64,000 nt of DNA from Chinchilla lanigera (lineage: Eukaryota; Chordata; Mammalia; Rodentia; Chinchillidae). A program made the translations under genes and the position numbers. Position 1 is the stretch's first letter, and the number at the start of each line of letters is the position of its first letter. Of the stretch, positions 23,241 through 35,570 are shown piece by piece. The notes under the pieces are model-generated. The model saw nothing but the letters and a program-made list of their open reading frames with translations, was not told where the DNA came from and ran no database searches. The DNA lies in contig NW_004955416.1 in the NCBI RefSeq assembly GCF_000276665.1, positions 5,862,294 through 5,926,293 on the forward strand. The letters run 5' to 3'.

Positions 23241-23740
23241 CTCCCCTTAAAGAGGTGACAATTTTATTAGTGTTACAAAATGCAATCATCGGAGTGAGAG
23301 AAGGAAAAACGTAGTTTATGATGATTTGAACTATATAGTAGTGCACATCAATACATGTGTTTCATTTGTATTATTTTCTTAAGCAACTACTAACAAACCC
23401 TCCCACACTGAGCTAGCCTCTTGTTAGATGTGAATGTCTGAGCAGATAAGTCAGGCAGATCACTGCACATCTCAGCATCATAAAGCTAAATATGTTTAGG
23501 GGGTGGTAAAGTCAGCCCTGTTTATCTAAATCAGTATTGTCTAAATTTTAGTCACATGTAAACCACTTTGATAGTTTTGGTCACATTCTTATACTATTAT
23601 TTATTCAATATTTTTCTTCTAAAATGACTCAACTTTTTACTTTAACTTTACTTTTTACTTCAATAACTTTCCTTCAAAGGAAATATTCATTACTATAAAC
23701 ATAAAGTCAATGTAGTTTGTCACTAAAAAGAAAGTATAAA

Positions 23741-23900
23741 GCCCAGTGTGGTGTTCCACACCTATAATCCCAGAATTTGGGAGGCTGAGGCAGCAAGATT
23801 GCCAGCAGTTCACAGCCAGCTCAGGTTACAGAGTGAGTTCAAGCCCAACACGAACTTCACAGAGACACCCTGTCTCAAGAAAACAAATAAAAAATAAGTA
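23741..23900 (+). mobile_element. B1-like SINE, sense
   Basis: GCCCAGTGTGGTGTTCCACA, CCTATAATCCCAGAATTTGG, GGTTACAGAGTGAGTTCAAG and ACACCCTGTCTCAAGAAAAC. The two halves match B1 order, with an internal TGAGTTCAAG module and an A-rich tail. Several substitutions in box B. Confidence 0.88.
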
Positions 23901-25890
23901 GGGAAATAAATAAAAAGTCTTATGGATATAGTTAAATAAATATGTGATCTCCATTTTGTCTTAAATTATCCAGAGTAACTTCGGTGGTGGGAAACAAAAC
24001 CATGAGAACATTGATCTTAATCTTTTTTCCTGCAACCACAGCAGAAAAGGGTAAGAGCGAAGTACCCCTGCTTGTCATATACCTCATACACAGAATCTTT
24101 GTATAGTTTTCAACAACTATACTTTGGGAATTTGGGAAAACATACTTTGCTATCTTTTTTATTTATGCAGAGCATGAGGTCTATATCCTGCAGAATCATG
24201 GTGGTCAGGTGCGTTGGTGTGAAACACGGCACACCTCTTGCTTCTTGAGTAAAGAACTGACTTACCTCTTTGACACTCCCATGATCCGCTCCCACCAGCA
24301 TTTATCTCACCCCCTGTGCTCCACTCCATGTCTGTTGGGGGCTCTGAGCCAAAACACCCTCATACTTTTCTATCTTGAATCTTTACTTAAGGAATGCGGT
24401 GTTCTTTTTTTCTATAACCCTCCTCTCCTTCTCATCTCTGACTCAAAAACCTCTCCCTAGTACTCGGTGCGCACTCAACAACTCCATTCTGTAATTTATC
24501 CTGCGGCTTCATACGGATGCAGTGATGTAATCTTTGCATCCTTCACCTTATATCACCTTTCTGTAGATAAAGTATAGCTCATAAACTTCTGCTCTAACCC
24601 CTTCTGGGGTTGCAGAAGGCATTTATGAAAGTTGGTTTGTTTCCACCTTGGTACTGCTTTCATTTCCTCACTATTATGTGGAAGGATATGTGTTATCCAT
24701 TTCCAAATCTCTTGCCAGAATTAATAGAATATTTTAACAAGATTTTTGAATGGTTATGTTCCACTTTGTTATTACTGGGAGAAAATGTTTTCGGAGCTGG
24801 AGAAAGTCAGTGGCTCATTACTGACTCTCAAGTAGCATTCAGTGACCTCTGTCCCATAGCTCCATGAATTGTCTTCATCGTCAAAGACCATTTTGTCTTG
24901 TCAGTTTTACAGAGACTCTCATTAGAAAGTTTTCTAATTACAACTCCTTCTTGTATATCTCTCTTAAGGCCATGAAGTCCTCAATAATTATAAAGTAAAT
25001 ATTTTCCTATCTTGAGATTGTCAACCCCATGAAGAGACTCATGTAAGTGATACCCATTTTCAGTAAAGAGAACATTGCCTGTGCACCTCTGAAGTGTTCT
25101 GCATCCTGGGCGCATTTGGCTACCAGTCATTCTTCATGTGACAACAGCACCAGGCAGAAGACTGGGAGCTGTGGAGGCCGAGATGAGACTTGGTGAGAGA
25201 GTTGCTCTTGGAATCCCATTACCAGAAGTTGGAATAAATTTGGGGTCTATTAATCATCTTTTAGGACTAAAACATGGTATTGAAGAAGTAAATATAGGTA
25301 ACACTTGCTACATTTTAAAAAAGAACGATGCTAAGTCAGAGCTTTAAAAATTATAGAATATATTAAAAGTTTATATTCAGTAACTTGACTCTGAACTTGA
25401 TTCCCAAAATGAAACATGCTAGTTGTAATATGCATAATTCAAGGGTACAGAATTATCATCATTAGAATCCTTAATAGAAAAGATATGCCACATAGATAAA
25501 GTGCGGTACAAATATGAGGATGATATTACTTATCATTGTACCCACTAGACAAAAGATGCATTTGGAATTTTAGAGTAAATGCATGAAGGGCCTAGGACAA
25601 AGCTCTCCCCTTATAAAAACCAGGACATGACTGGCTAGAGCACCGAGGAAACCAAATCATTGTAGCCTGTAGCCTGGGTTAGCAAAAGGCTTTTGTGCCC
25701 TGTGATGTATAGTCTTCTTCCAAGCCTTGGCCTATTGCTTCCTATCAGAACTTGCCTTTCATTGTAGTAATAGGGCAAGAGAGACTCAATTTTTCTGTTT
25801 TTAACTCTATATTAAGAGAAGTCACTTAAAGTTCACTTAAACTGTAGTTCACCCCAGTCCCTGTGGTTAGTTATCAACTCAGAGCAGAGT
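23901..25890. other. Unique DNA, nothing recognised
   Basis: No mobile element, RNA gene or coding exon that I can support. Short frames, including a 69-codon one at 25138-25347, match nothing convincingly. Confidence 0.4.
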
Positions 25891-25899
25891 CACATAAAA

Positions 25900-26380
25900 T
25901 GGGAACAGAACAAACATGATAAATTGGGAAGTGGGCTAAAAGTTAAACTGCAATGGTCATTTGGAATTTGGCTATCAGACCTTCTGGGAGAAGTAAACTT
26001 TGTGATAATTGTGTGACATTCTTGTAAGATTCCCAAAAATGAGGTAATTGTTACTATAGAAACCTAAAATGTATTTAAACTGAAGGTGAGACCCAGATTG
26101 GCGTGGACATCTCCTCTGGCTCCTGGTTAGAGACTGTCCGTCAGCCAGCTCCAATAAAGCTTTGTTCGTTGCTGCCCTTTTGGTTTTCTTGTGAAGGCCT
26201 TTCTTGATGAACTCACTTGCTATGTCAGTAGCCATGGCTGTTGCTTGTCCCCTGACAAGTGGCTGTTCTCTGCTAGACCCAGAGATAGTCCCTGGGTGCC
26301 ATGGGTAGAGCTGCTCCCACCCCCCACCCCCCTGCATGGATGGGCACATGGTACTTCTGGCGCCAACCAGCTCCTATAGT
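25900..26380 (+). mobile_element. Possible endogenous retrovirus LTR (3' part)
   Basis: TATTTAAACTGAAGG (TATA-like) at about 26070, then CCAGCTCCAATAAAGCTTTG (polyadenylation signal) at 26146-26165, then TTCGTTGCTGCCC resembles the U3/R/U5 layout of class I LTRs. Further on, TTCTGGCGCCAACC at 26356-26369 vaguely recalls a lysine-tRNA primer site but does not match it fully. Start and end are not defined. A non-viral transcript 3' end is the alternative. Confidence 0.35.
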
Positions 26381-27379
26381 TCTGGCTCAGACCTTCTGGG
26401 CATTTCTGTCAAAGACCATTTGTGACAGGACTTGAGAAAAATAACAAAGCAGCCTCCCCTCAAACCCTGGGAGGAATGTGAAAGCCCAAATGGGGACATA
26501 TAGGCTCTTTGTAACCTCAGCCCAGTGTCAGCTCCTGCTATGGCTGGCAGGGTTAAGTAACAGAATACAATGACATGCTCAACTGGGCTGCATCGGGTCA
26601 GCCAGCACAGAGGATGCCTTTTATTTAAAGAAAGTAACATTGTGCCTCCTGCCAGACTGAGGTCATTTCCTTCCCTTCTCTATACTTCCTACCATTCCAG
26701 ACTTATACATTTCTGCAGTGTTTGCTAGAGCTCACCTGGAGCAAGCAATGCTCACATAAAAACCTTAGAGAAATATTTTTGTTCAGGGCTCGGGCCCATA
26801 AAGAATAACTACTATGGGCTTAAAAAATTCCCAACCTGACTTTTACAACTAATTGCTTAAATAAACCAAATAAACAGACCAGGTTTGTCTCACTGAAAAG
26901 AAGGCTATAAGCACATAACCTGCACTGTTTGTGGATTTAATTAGAAAATTCCTTATCCCATCTCATATTTCTGCAGGCCTTATATTTAGTCAATTCTTTT
27001 GTCTCTCAAATCAAGATGTTTATATAAATTTTAACATATATGTTTATTCATCAAGGAAGAAAATAATCACTTTTCAACTCCTAGTAAGGGTAAAGGTCTC
27101 TTTAGAGAAAATCAGATATTTCTTCTTAAAGATATATGACAACAATAACTCTGATATGATTCTGGACATTCCCCTAAAGGTCAGTAAGGAAAAAAATACT
27201 CATCTTTCAGGTAGATTTTCTGTTTAAGAGCTCTAGACATGACCCCATAATAACTCTTACATCTGGACTAGAAGCATTAGTACCGTATTTCTCCCTGTTA
27301 CCCTAGTGGCTGCAAAGTCACCAGACCCTGACAGGTTGATACCAGGAACAGGGACAAGAGAAAGGAACATCTCTTGTAT

Positions 27380-27610
27380 CTGTTGTGCCTTACTCTCTCA
27401 CAGTTCTGGAGACTAGAATTCTAAAAGGAAGGTGCAGGCCAGGCTGTGCTCCTTCCCAACACTCTAGTGGAAAATCCTCTGTGCCTTTTCTTGGTCTGGT
27501 GGCTCTAGGCACTCCTTGGCTTGGGACTGCACTGAGCGTGCCTCTGTCTTCCTCTGCACTTGGCCTTCCTTCCTGATTTGCGTCTTTTCTTTTGTATCTC
27601 ACCTATTTCC
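27380..27610. mobile_element. Possible old mammalian repeat fragment
   Basis: TCTCACAGTTCTGGAGACTAG, CCAGGCTGTGCTCCTTCCC and GGCACTCCTTGGCTTGGGAC follow a phrase order I associate with a widespread old repeat (CACAGTTCTGGAGGCTAGAAG ... TTCCTTGGCTTG). I cannot name the family with confidence. Confidence 0.35.
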
Positions 27611-27625
27611 CTCGCTTAAGTTCTG

Positions 27626-27645
27626 ACTTACTTTGCAAAGTAAGT
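27626..27645. repeat. 20-bp perfect palindrome
   Basis: ACTTACTTTG followed by its reverse complement CAAAGTAAGT, no spacer. The centre TTTGCAAA resembles a C/EBP- or POU-type half-site pair. Chance cannot be excluded in AT-rich DNA. Confidence 0.9.
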
Positions 27646-29723
27646 TTTCATATTCTCATTTTACCAGAAGAAAAACAATTCTCTCTAACATCCTATCCCC
27701 GGAGAACTCGGTAGGGGAATGACACGATGAAATTCCACTAAGCAGCATATTACAGTGCTTTTTTTCCAAGTATGTTCTTTTCTCCCCCAGTATTTCCCAC
27801 AGGTAGCAGCTATAATGAACCTCACTTCAGACCCAGAAAAGTATAATTGAGTGCTGATTTTCCAAAACCATTGGGAAAAATAGAAAAATTTGCAAAGTAC
27901 ATTACACAAACATACTATTGTTTCATTTAAAATGAAATTTCACCCATAAGTAGCATGTGTTGTTAAAGATAGCTGACATATGCTAAAAATGAGATGCAAG
28001 GGTATTGTTTTAATATGCTTTCCTAAAGAATATACTGCATATGCATGTATATTCTGCATTCTCTTATATCTTTTTTAAAATCAGCTATTAGATTATAAAA
28101 TTTTCTCCTGCCTCTGTTCTTAAATGTGTACATGACTGAATAGTACTTCCTTTTCTCTATTACCACTTTTTATATATTTTTCTTTAGACCAGTGGTTTTT
28201 TTCTATGACAAACCATGCAGAAAAGCACTTTAGTACTAATATCTGACACCAGGTCTGATTATCTTCTCCACATAGATTACCGTAAACAGATCAACTACAG
28301 CAAAAGTTATAAACATTTTAATGATTTTTGACAAACAAATTTATTCTTGCTTTCCAGAAAGAGCTCCCTGAATTTCTGGTACTGTACTTATTTCCCACAT
28401 CACTGCAAGAAGAGAGGCATCTTTCTAAAAGGAGCTTGCTGTTATGATAGGAAAGAAATTATACTTTGCTTTATTTGATTTTTAATAAAATAAATGAAAT
28501 AAATCAAATTCTTCTATGGAAGAAGTTTTAAAACAGTTTTTTTAGTCTTTGGCATGTTTGGTGATTGTGACTTGTTCTTGTTTTTTGTGATATTTTCTAG
28601 AAAGATCTAATTTTTTAATTTATTCTATTTATTTCTTATTTATTTGAACTCTATATATAGGCAGAATGCTGTTTTGATACATAAACAAAATTTTCACAGC
28701 AAAATAGTTTCACTAATTCATCACTATGCTAAAATACTACCTTACTACCTTTGTGTTTTTCATAACTTTTTACAAGAAAATATTTTATGCATTATAGAAG
28801 CCCCAAAGGACAGTACAATTAACTGTTAACTGCTGCTAATAATTTGGGAAATATAGCACTAAAGTGACAAGCAGTTTAACCATTCTGAAATGGAGAACAA
28901 ACAGTTCCTCTAAAGAAATGAATTCCAAATAATATTTTCCACTATTTCAGCCATTCCTTTTTTCTTCAAGTACCTCATATAGCATTTGGAGATGATTGCT
29001 ATTTTTTTATTAGAAAATATGTCCCAAAGTGTTCTTCATGCATTTCCTCTAAACTTCCAGCTGAGCCCTTCTCTTGGCAAAATTGGTGACAAGAAATGTT
29101 ACCTCTGTATCAGTACCACGTTTGCTATAGGAAGCAAATACCTTTTATCAAACATGCTGATTGCTATAATTTTGCATCATGAGCAGTTTTTCAGTGCAAA
29201 CTGAAATTTCCATGTCCATTCAAGAGTGAGGCCCTGGCAGTGGGACAGGCTATCTGGGTCAACCTGCATCAGCCTTGATCCCCAGCTCCTGCTTATGTTG
29301 CTGAGCCTGGCTTGTCCGTGGAGTCACAGGAAATCCCTCTTGTATTAAAGCATGGGAAGGGCAGCTATAATGTATGAAATTTCCTAGACTAATAATCCCC
29401 ATTTCTCAGGGACCAGCAAGGAGTTGAACAAAGACTGGATGAAGGCTTTAGGTACCAAGGAGAGGAAGAACTAAGGCAGTTTCTAGCACAGATGAGATGA
29501 GAACACAATGGGACCTCCCCAATCAAAGCTTCCTTTGAAGGTTAGAGGTCATAAAAATACAGGGATGAGATGAGAGGATGAAAGTTCTATTGGGGAACAG
29601 CAAAGAGAGAGGCTTCTTGAGGGTGGTTCAGGCAAGATCTGGTGAAGCAGAAATTCCCCAAGGCACAGAGTTCTGTGAAGTTTGCACCTTTTTCAATAAG
29701 ACTGAGAAAGGAACCTTGCACAG

Positions 29724-29763
29724 TGTGTGCTTGCTCAGAAAAATAATTCTGAGCAAGCACACA
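29724..29763. repeat. 17-bp perfect inverted repeat with 6-nt loop
   Basis: Left arm TGTGTGCTTGCTCAGAA (29724-29740), loop AAATAA, right arm TTCTGAGCAAGCACACA (29747-29763). The arms pair without mismatch. The stem is shorter than a normal pre-miRNA. A templated fold-back mutation is a simpler reading. Confidence 0.95.
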
Positions 29764-31656
29764 ATTCATTGCAATGGTAACTTTGAGGTATTGTAAAATA
29801 CCAAAGTAATTTTAAACATTATAAATATATTTTATTTTAACACTTTATAACATAACATGAGAAGTTAAAGGGATTTTTAAAATTTATCTGTAGTTCTTTA
29901 AATGTATATAAAATTTGACCACAATGGTTGATTGTCTAGAAGTCCCTACTAACCATGTGGGAAATAGTTTTTTCTGTCTCTTAGATTTTAATCACTTTGG
30001 GATTAAGAGGCCAAGTTTTCTTCTTCTTTTGGCCTGCCAGCTGGCTGCATTTGCAAATGCATTCTGATGGCTGGGAAAAATTAATTCAGCTCCAAAAGAC
30101 ATTGTAGACCAGCTTGCTGAGTGCAGTGTGCACTAGTGTTTCAAACGCTGTGGAGAGAAACTCGATCTTGACTTACCTGTACCTTGAACTAAGCACATTT
30201 ATGGCACTGGTCTTAGTAATACCACTGATCAATCAAGCCACTGGGCAAATGAGTCACTAATTTGACACATTAGATGAATAATTGTGGGTTGGCTAACCTG
30301 GAGCCTATTGTAGGAGCCAAACTTCAAACTCTGAATAACCCTAGGATCAAGTTTCCTACCGCACAGAGCTGCATGTCTGCAGATAACAAATGATTTTGCT
30401 GTTCTCTGCTCTGCTATGATGTTTGTGATTGCTGAGAATATGCTTTATGTCCTCCCATTTGTTTTCAATCTATTTTAGACATGCATGTCATATACACTGG
30501 CAGCCAGTCTAATTTCTTTGGTTAAGTCTGTTTCCTTTAAAACAAAGCTAGGTACAAAACTTGAGGGTTTATTTACCAAACTCTATAACCCTTTAAAACA
30601 ATCTCTAATGACTAAGGAATCTGTGATCTTTAAAAAGTAGTTCTAGAATGACAAAGTCCTATAACTTTTAAAAATCAATAATAATTTTTGCAAGATTAAA
30701 AACAACTTAATTAAAACTGCTTTTCTTGACTTTTAGAAGTCAAGATGTCTTTTGACAGTGGATTTGCACCAAAACATTGGGAATCATAGCAGAGTAAGGT
30801 TTAATTTGGGAGAAGGGAAGTAGCTTCTGGAGCATCCTTAGCATTCCCAAACCATTTAAGCCACATCCCAAGGAACATGTGTAAAATCTGACTCATACTA
30901 TTTTCTTCAGTACCCGTGGAAATATTTACATGGAAATTTTATTCCATGGCATCATATTTGCCCAAAATTCTTATTTTGTCTCACAATATTTCCCTTTCAG
31001 AAATGGGCATTTCTCAGAAGTTATTGTATAAAGAGAAAAGTTAGTATTATATTTAATAATTAGCAGGAATAATTTTGGTAAGCAAAAGAAATGCTTTGAG
31101 TTTCACTTTGAAAGTACTCCAAAAAAAACCCCACTCAATGTATTATGACTGAACAATTATACATATAATGGAATTAATAATTTTCAGCCCATTTCAAATT
31201 CAAGTACAATGGACCATTATTGTATTTGGGTAAAAAATCCCAAAGAAAAAGTTTTCACATTTTATTATGTATATGTTTATGGACTCCTAATGTGTATTTA
31301 CATGTTGTTAAAATTTGTTGGAATTCAAGAACTCTGTATGTATTTACCAGAAGAAATAATGTTTAAAGTTTTCAATATTTATCCAATGTGAAACTAGCCC
31401 ATGAAAAACAAATAACATGGAAGAGCCTGCTGTTTTGAAATAATTAAGAGAGACAAAAAATTTTAGTGTATCCATAAATACAGTAATGGTTGGGTTAGAA
31501 TATCCATTCAATAACTATTTATTGAATCAAACTGCCATCATTAATGGCAATAGTGCTGAAAGTCTTAATTTTTAAATACTATTCAATAAATAATTAAAAT
31601 TATACATGTATACAAATATCTTATTTAAGTATATGCAATAAACTCCACAATATTAC
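29764..31656. other. Unique DNA, nothing recognised
   Basis: No mobile-element signature seen. 30020-30140 (TTTGCAAATGCATTCTGATG, GGGAAAAATTAATTCAG) looks non-repetitive, with octamer- and homeodomain-like words, and might be a conserved non-coding patch. This is a guess from composition. Confidence 0.35.
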
Positions 31657-32016
31657 TGTTATGGTTTATGTCTGTGTGTCCCCTCCAAAGCCTCATGGGA
31701 CCATGGGCAGGCTATTAGAGTTGAATGATTGTGAGTGTGAGGGCTACACCCGCCCTGGGGTGGATAGTTTGCATATGTGAGGGAGAGGAAAAGGGTGCTT
31801 GAGGCGATTCCTCCCCGATTCCACCCTGGTGTGTGGTTGCTGCTTAGCTCTGTTCTGCCGCCCTGAGCTGCAGCTCTTGCCACGTGCCACTCTGCCTTAT
31901 AATCTGCCAGGTACGGACTGAAACTTCCACAAACTGTAAGCAAAATAAACTTTTCCTTCCTTCAATTTGGGCATCAGGTATTTTGTCCCAGCAGCGAGAA
32001 AAAAGTAACCAAGACA
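31657..32016 (+). mobile_element. MaLR-like solo LTR, three-copy family, sense
   Basis: TGTTATGGTTTATGTCTGTG at the start, polyadenylation signal in GCAAAATAAAC at about 31940, ending AAGTAACCAAGACA. Flanking 5-mers ATTAC and AATAC differ at one base. It shares a long GGTGGATAGTTTGCATATG block with the LTRs at 13313-13646 and 60891-61241. The 94-codon minus-strand frame inside is incidental. Confidence 0.85.
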
Positions 32017-32509
32017 AATACATAATGAAGAGTTCTTACCCTTAGAGTAAGAAAAGGGAACAAACTTACTTTATTATTTACAAAATAGTATAATTTAAAT
32101 TCTAAATTTATGTCATCAAATTGTCCCTTGGTCATTTATTTTCTAGAATCCTTTCCATATTTTCTCAGAACTATAATAAGTTCAGGAGGGAGACACCTTA
32201 ATACCAGTCAAATCAGGGCTGCACTGTCTAACTTAAGCAGATGTCAAAGCAACATTGCGGAAAGTATGAGTTACAACATTAAACATAGTCAAAATTTAAC
32301 TACAGATTAAACTCTACCAAAGTAGCCACTGAACATTCTTCACTGCCCTTAGACTGCAGGCCATCCAGTGGCACAGCTATAAATCTGGCTTGCTAGCATA
32401 AAAGAGAGAGGTGAGGCTCTTAAGCACTGAGAGGAACATAAAAATGCTGTTATAAAATTTCTATGTTATACATGAAATTGTATAATGTAAATGTGACAAG
32501 TTAAAAATG
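32017..32509. other. Unique DNA, nothing recognised
   Basis: AT-rich spacer between the LTR and an ancient L1. One 66-codon frame has no recognised motif. Confidence 0.4.
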
Positions 32510-33480
32510 TACAGTATAAAGCCTAAAGCAATGGTTAGAATAAAACAAAATCAAGAGTTGTAGCTACTAAACCAATAATTGGGAAAAAAAGAATCATAAG
32601 AACTATTCAATTAATCTAAAAATGCAGAAAACTAATAGAAAGCTGGTAAGTTAAACCTAATTTTATAAATAACTACATTAAATGTAAGTGGCTTAAGCAC
32701 CATCATTAAAAGGCAGAGATTATCTGATTGGATATATTTTTAAAAGACACAAATATATGTGTATATATACAAATTTAAATTAAAAGGATGGAGGAATATC
32801 TGGAATTCAGGACTGAAAAATGTTACAACTTCTCTAAATACAGTTTAGTAATTATAAATTTAAACAAATAATTACAATAAGACCAATTAATTGCCTTTCT
32901 AGCTGTTTATCCAAGAGAATTACAAATGTATGCTCAAAGAAGTCATGAGAATTTTTATAGCAATGATAATAAATTATGCATAATTACTCCAGATTGGAAT
33001 AAACCAAATATCCTTCATTGTGTGAATGGTTAAATGAATAGTGGCATACCTTTATGAAGAAATGTTATTCAACAATAAAAAGTGACAAAATATTGGAAAA
33101 ATAAAATCTATAAAGAGATACTACTATGTACTTATTAAATTTTCTAAATTTAAAGACTGACATAAAACATTTTGAGAAGAATATGTAGCAGGTAGGACTT
33201 ATATAAACTTGTTACATCATAAAATGACAAAATGGTGTTGGTAAACAGTTTACTGGTTTGTTGAAAAATTAAGTATACACCTGATGTATGACCTGGCTAT
33301 TTCATTCCTAGAAAGTTAGCTATGACTAGTGTTCTATAAAAACTTCCAAATGACTAGGATTGTTTCACAGACATATACAAATGTCAAAATGTATCAAAGT
33401 ATGCTTGTGAAATATATGTAATATATATAAAGTATGCCTCAAATAAGATTTTAAAACATTAAATTAATTATAACATGTAA
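32510..33480 (+). mobile_element. Ancient L1 (L1M-type), sense, internally deleted
   Basis: 32510-32815 matches the early ORF2 side (GCTACTAAACCAATAATTGG, ACATTAAATGTAAGTGGCTT, AAAAGGCAGAGATTATCTGA). From about 32850 it jumps to the ORF2 3' end (TTATCCAAGAGAATTACAAATG, TGAATGGTTAAATGAATAGTGG, TTCAACAATAAAAAGTGAC). At 33238 it steps back to an earlier ORF2 point and runs into the 3' UTR (GGATTGTTTCACAGACATATAC). The order suggests deletion plus a second insertion or rearrangement. It has no coding capacity. Confidence 0.7.
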
Positions 33481-33539
33481 AACACCTTGCATAGAGAGTG
33501 ATTAGAAAGTAATTTCAATGTAATTGTTATAAAAGAAAA

Positions 33540-33745
33540 ATGTTTAACATTGCTGATTTAATCATACATCCCCAAAACTTAAAGAATAAAAATTAAAAGC
33601 AAAGTAAATGCAGAAGAAAGGAAGGAAATAAAGATAAGTACAGGAATTAATGATATATATATATATATATCAATAAAGTTAAGATATTTATTTTTATGGG
33701 TACCTTCTAAAATTGACAAACCCTGGGTAAAATTATTTTAAAAAA
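33540..33745 (+). mobile_element. Ancient L1 ORF2 fragment, sense
   Basis: GCAGAAGAAAGGAAGGAAATAAAGATAAG and CTTCTAAAATTGACAAACCC match the ORF2 stretch just before the reverse-transcriptase domain. It is interrupted by a (TA)n run at 33652-33671. Confidence 0.55.
33652..33671. repeat. (TA)n microsatellite
   Basis: About ten alternating TA units inside the L1 fragment. Confidence 0.9.
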
Positions 33746-35349
33746 TGAAAAATGGACATATTACTTACCAACATCAGCAATTAAAAATGAGACTTTATAA
33801 TAATCTAGTGCTATGTGTTAGCAGGTTTTTTACTGGTTCACAGGAGATAATTTTCAATGTTTTAAGGTGCAGTGCTAACCATTTTTCTTACATCTCTTAC
33901 AAACTCTGCATTTATCCACATCTTGCTGGTGCTTGTTGGCCATAATGGAAATATTTACACCATGGAAATTCACACGTGCTTCAAATTTAGTCTGGATTTA
34001 TTGCTTTAGTGTTGTCTAGACTTTTTAAAAGATAGATCAAATGTTAATAATTCAGAATAACCTCAAAAGTACAATGAGTCTCTATCCATTATATTAAGAA
34101 TAGCACCAAAATACTGGAAAATAACCTTTAGACATTTGAATACTATTACCCAGTTCAGCGAAGTTGTTCATATCATGAAGAAGAGTTCAAGTTCCTCCTA
34201 GTACTAAGGCTGAAGAAAGATTCAGTTTAATGAATATCATTTGTGGAAAAGTTAGAATTATTCAACAGTAGATAATGTATGGCATTTGATGACCATTTGT
34301 GTTTTTGGAAAATATACACACATTAGGACAAGGCCATTGTCAAATAAGATTGCTGTGATGCCAAAGGTCTGTTATCGATAAAAGTGGCAACAATCAAAAA
34401 AAGAATTCAACAAAATAAAATATTAAATGAGATTCACAATAAAAAATGTTGTAGTCTATTTTATTATTATTCATAAATTGTGCTTTATAGACCCTTTATA
34501 TCAATGAAACTGCTAATAAACTCATCTACAAATACTGTGCATACATTATATTCTGCTTATTAAACATTTATAGCACATCACTGAAATCAACCTATAAAGA
34601 AATTAAAAATTATAACTAAAACTTTTTCAAAAAGAAAATTCATTTTTTATTTTAAAGAGAATAAAAAACCAATAAAAACAGATTCATTGTTCATACTACT
34701 ACAGCTTTCTCTGGGTGGTGATTTCCTACAAGATTTTGCACTGTTTTCCATATTTTACAAATCTCCCTAATCTCATTTGAAGTGAGGGATACATTCACCT
34801 CTTTTCTCCTCCTCTTCCCCCTCCTCCTCTGCAGATGAAATTCCTCCACAACCTGGCAGACTATGACTCACAATTCCACACACAAGGAGAGTGGAGGGTA
34901 GAGAGGAACCATTGGCTCAGTTTTGATCATGTGGTGTTTGGCTTCCTGTACTACCTTGTATTATAAGGCATCATTCATATTTATCAAGTTAAATTTTGTT
35001 TAAAATGTTTGCTCACCATGTGGAACACTTAAGAAATGAGTTGCTTTCACTCGAAGGTTTTATTGTATTTATAAAAACCTGTACTAAACATTATGTATAA
35101 TCATGAAGCTTTAAATGTTTCTTACTATGATAAGAAGCAAATCTATTATTACTACTGTTATTCAACAGTGTGTTATTGATTCCACTTAGTGAAATAATAT
35201 AAAAGGAAATTAAATGAATAAACATTGGAAAGAAACAAAACTATAATGTTTTTTAGATGCCATAATTGTAGATATTTTGAATAATGTACAGAAAAATAAA
35301 TAACCAGATTAATTGATGTACAAAATCACTTATATTAACACTACCAGTC
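33746..35349. other. Unique AT-rich DNA with a splice-acceptor-like site
   Basis: No mobile element recognised. The single notable site is the pyrimidine-rich run and CAG at 34795-34834 (separate entry). Otherwise it is AT-rich with short frames. Confidence 0.4.
34795..34966 (+). other. Strong splice-acceptor-like tract followed by a 43-codon frame
   Basis: A nearly pure pyrimidine run (CTCTTTTCTCCTCCTCTTCC, CCCTCCTCCTCT) ends in GCAG at 34834. ATG follows at 34835-34837 and stays open for 43 codons to TAA at 34964. No clear donor GT is placed for an internal exon; GGTAGAG near 34897 is weak. The short peptide matches nothing I know. It may be a chance CT-rich tract. Confidence 0.2.
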
Positions 35350-35570
35350 CCATAAAGTAGCATTTAAATTTTTAAATGCCATTTGTAATAGCATCAAAAA
35401 GTAATAAATAGAAAACAATATAGCAAAAATATGAGAGCCCTCTATCCAGACAAACGGACTCTATAATAATTATATGATATTAAAAAACATGAATTTCCAA
35501 GACAATCTGGAAGAAGAGCAAACTCATAAGACCTTTACGACCAGATATAAGCATTTATTATAAAGACAGT
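35350..35570 (+). mobile_element. L1 ORF2 fragment, sense, left part of an interrupted copy
   Basis: CCATTTGTAATAGCATCAAA, then CCAAGACAATCTGGAAGAAG and ATTTATTATAAAGACAGT, follow the middle of L1 ORF2 (reverse transcriptase region). The copy stops where an antisense LTR begins and resumes after it at about 35935. Confidence 0.65.

Larger units (their letters stand above)
26390..29720. other. Mostly unique DNA with one old repeat-like stretch
   Basis: I recognise no gene. 27380-27610 resembles a common old mammalian repeat (see separate entry). A 20-bp palindrome lies at 27626-27645. The rest is AT-rich with short meaningless frames. Confidence 0.4.

Noticed and set aside
25138..25347. 69-codon frame containing VALGIPLPE, recalling carbamoyl-phosphate synthetase
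   Set aside because: Similarity stops after about seven residues, and the surrounding DNA does not continue the family's sequence. Chance match.
25975..26349. 124-codon minus-strand frame
   Set aside because: No recognised domain, and it overlaps an LTR-like block. Not supported.
29724..29763. microRNA precursor
   Set aside because: The stem is only 17 bp with a 6-nt loop, much shorter than a normal precursor, and no flanking pairing extends it.
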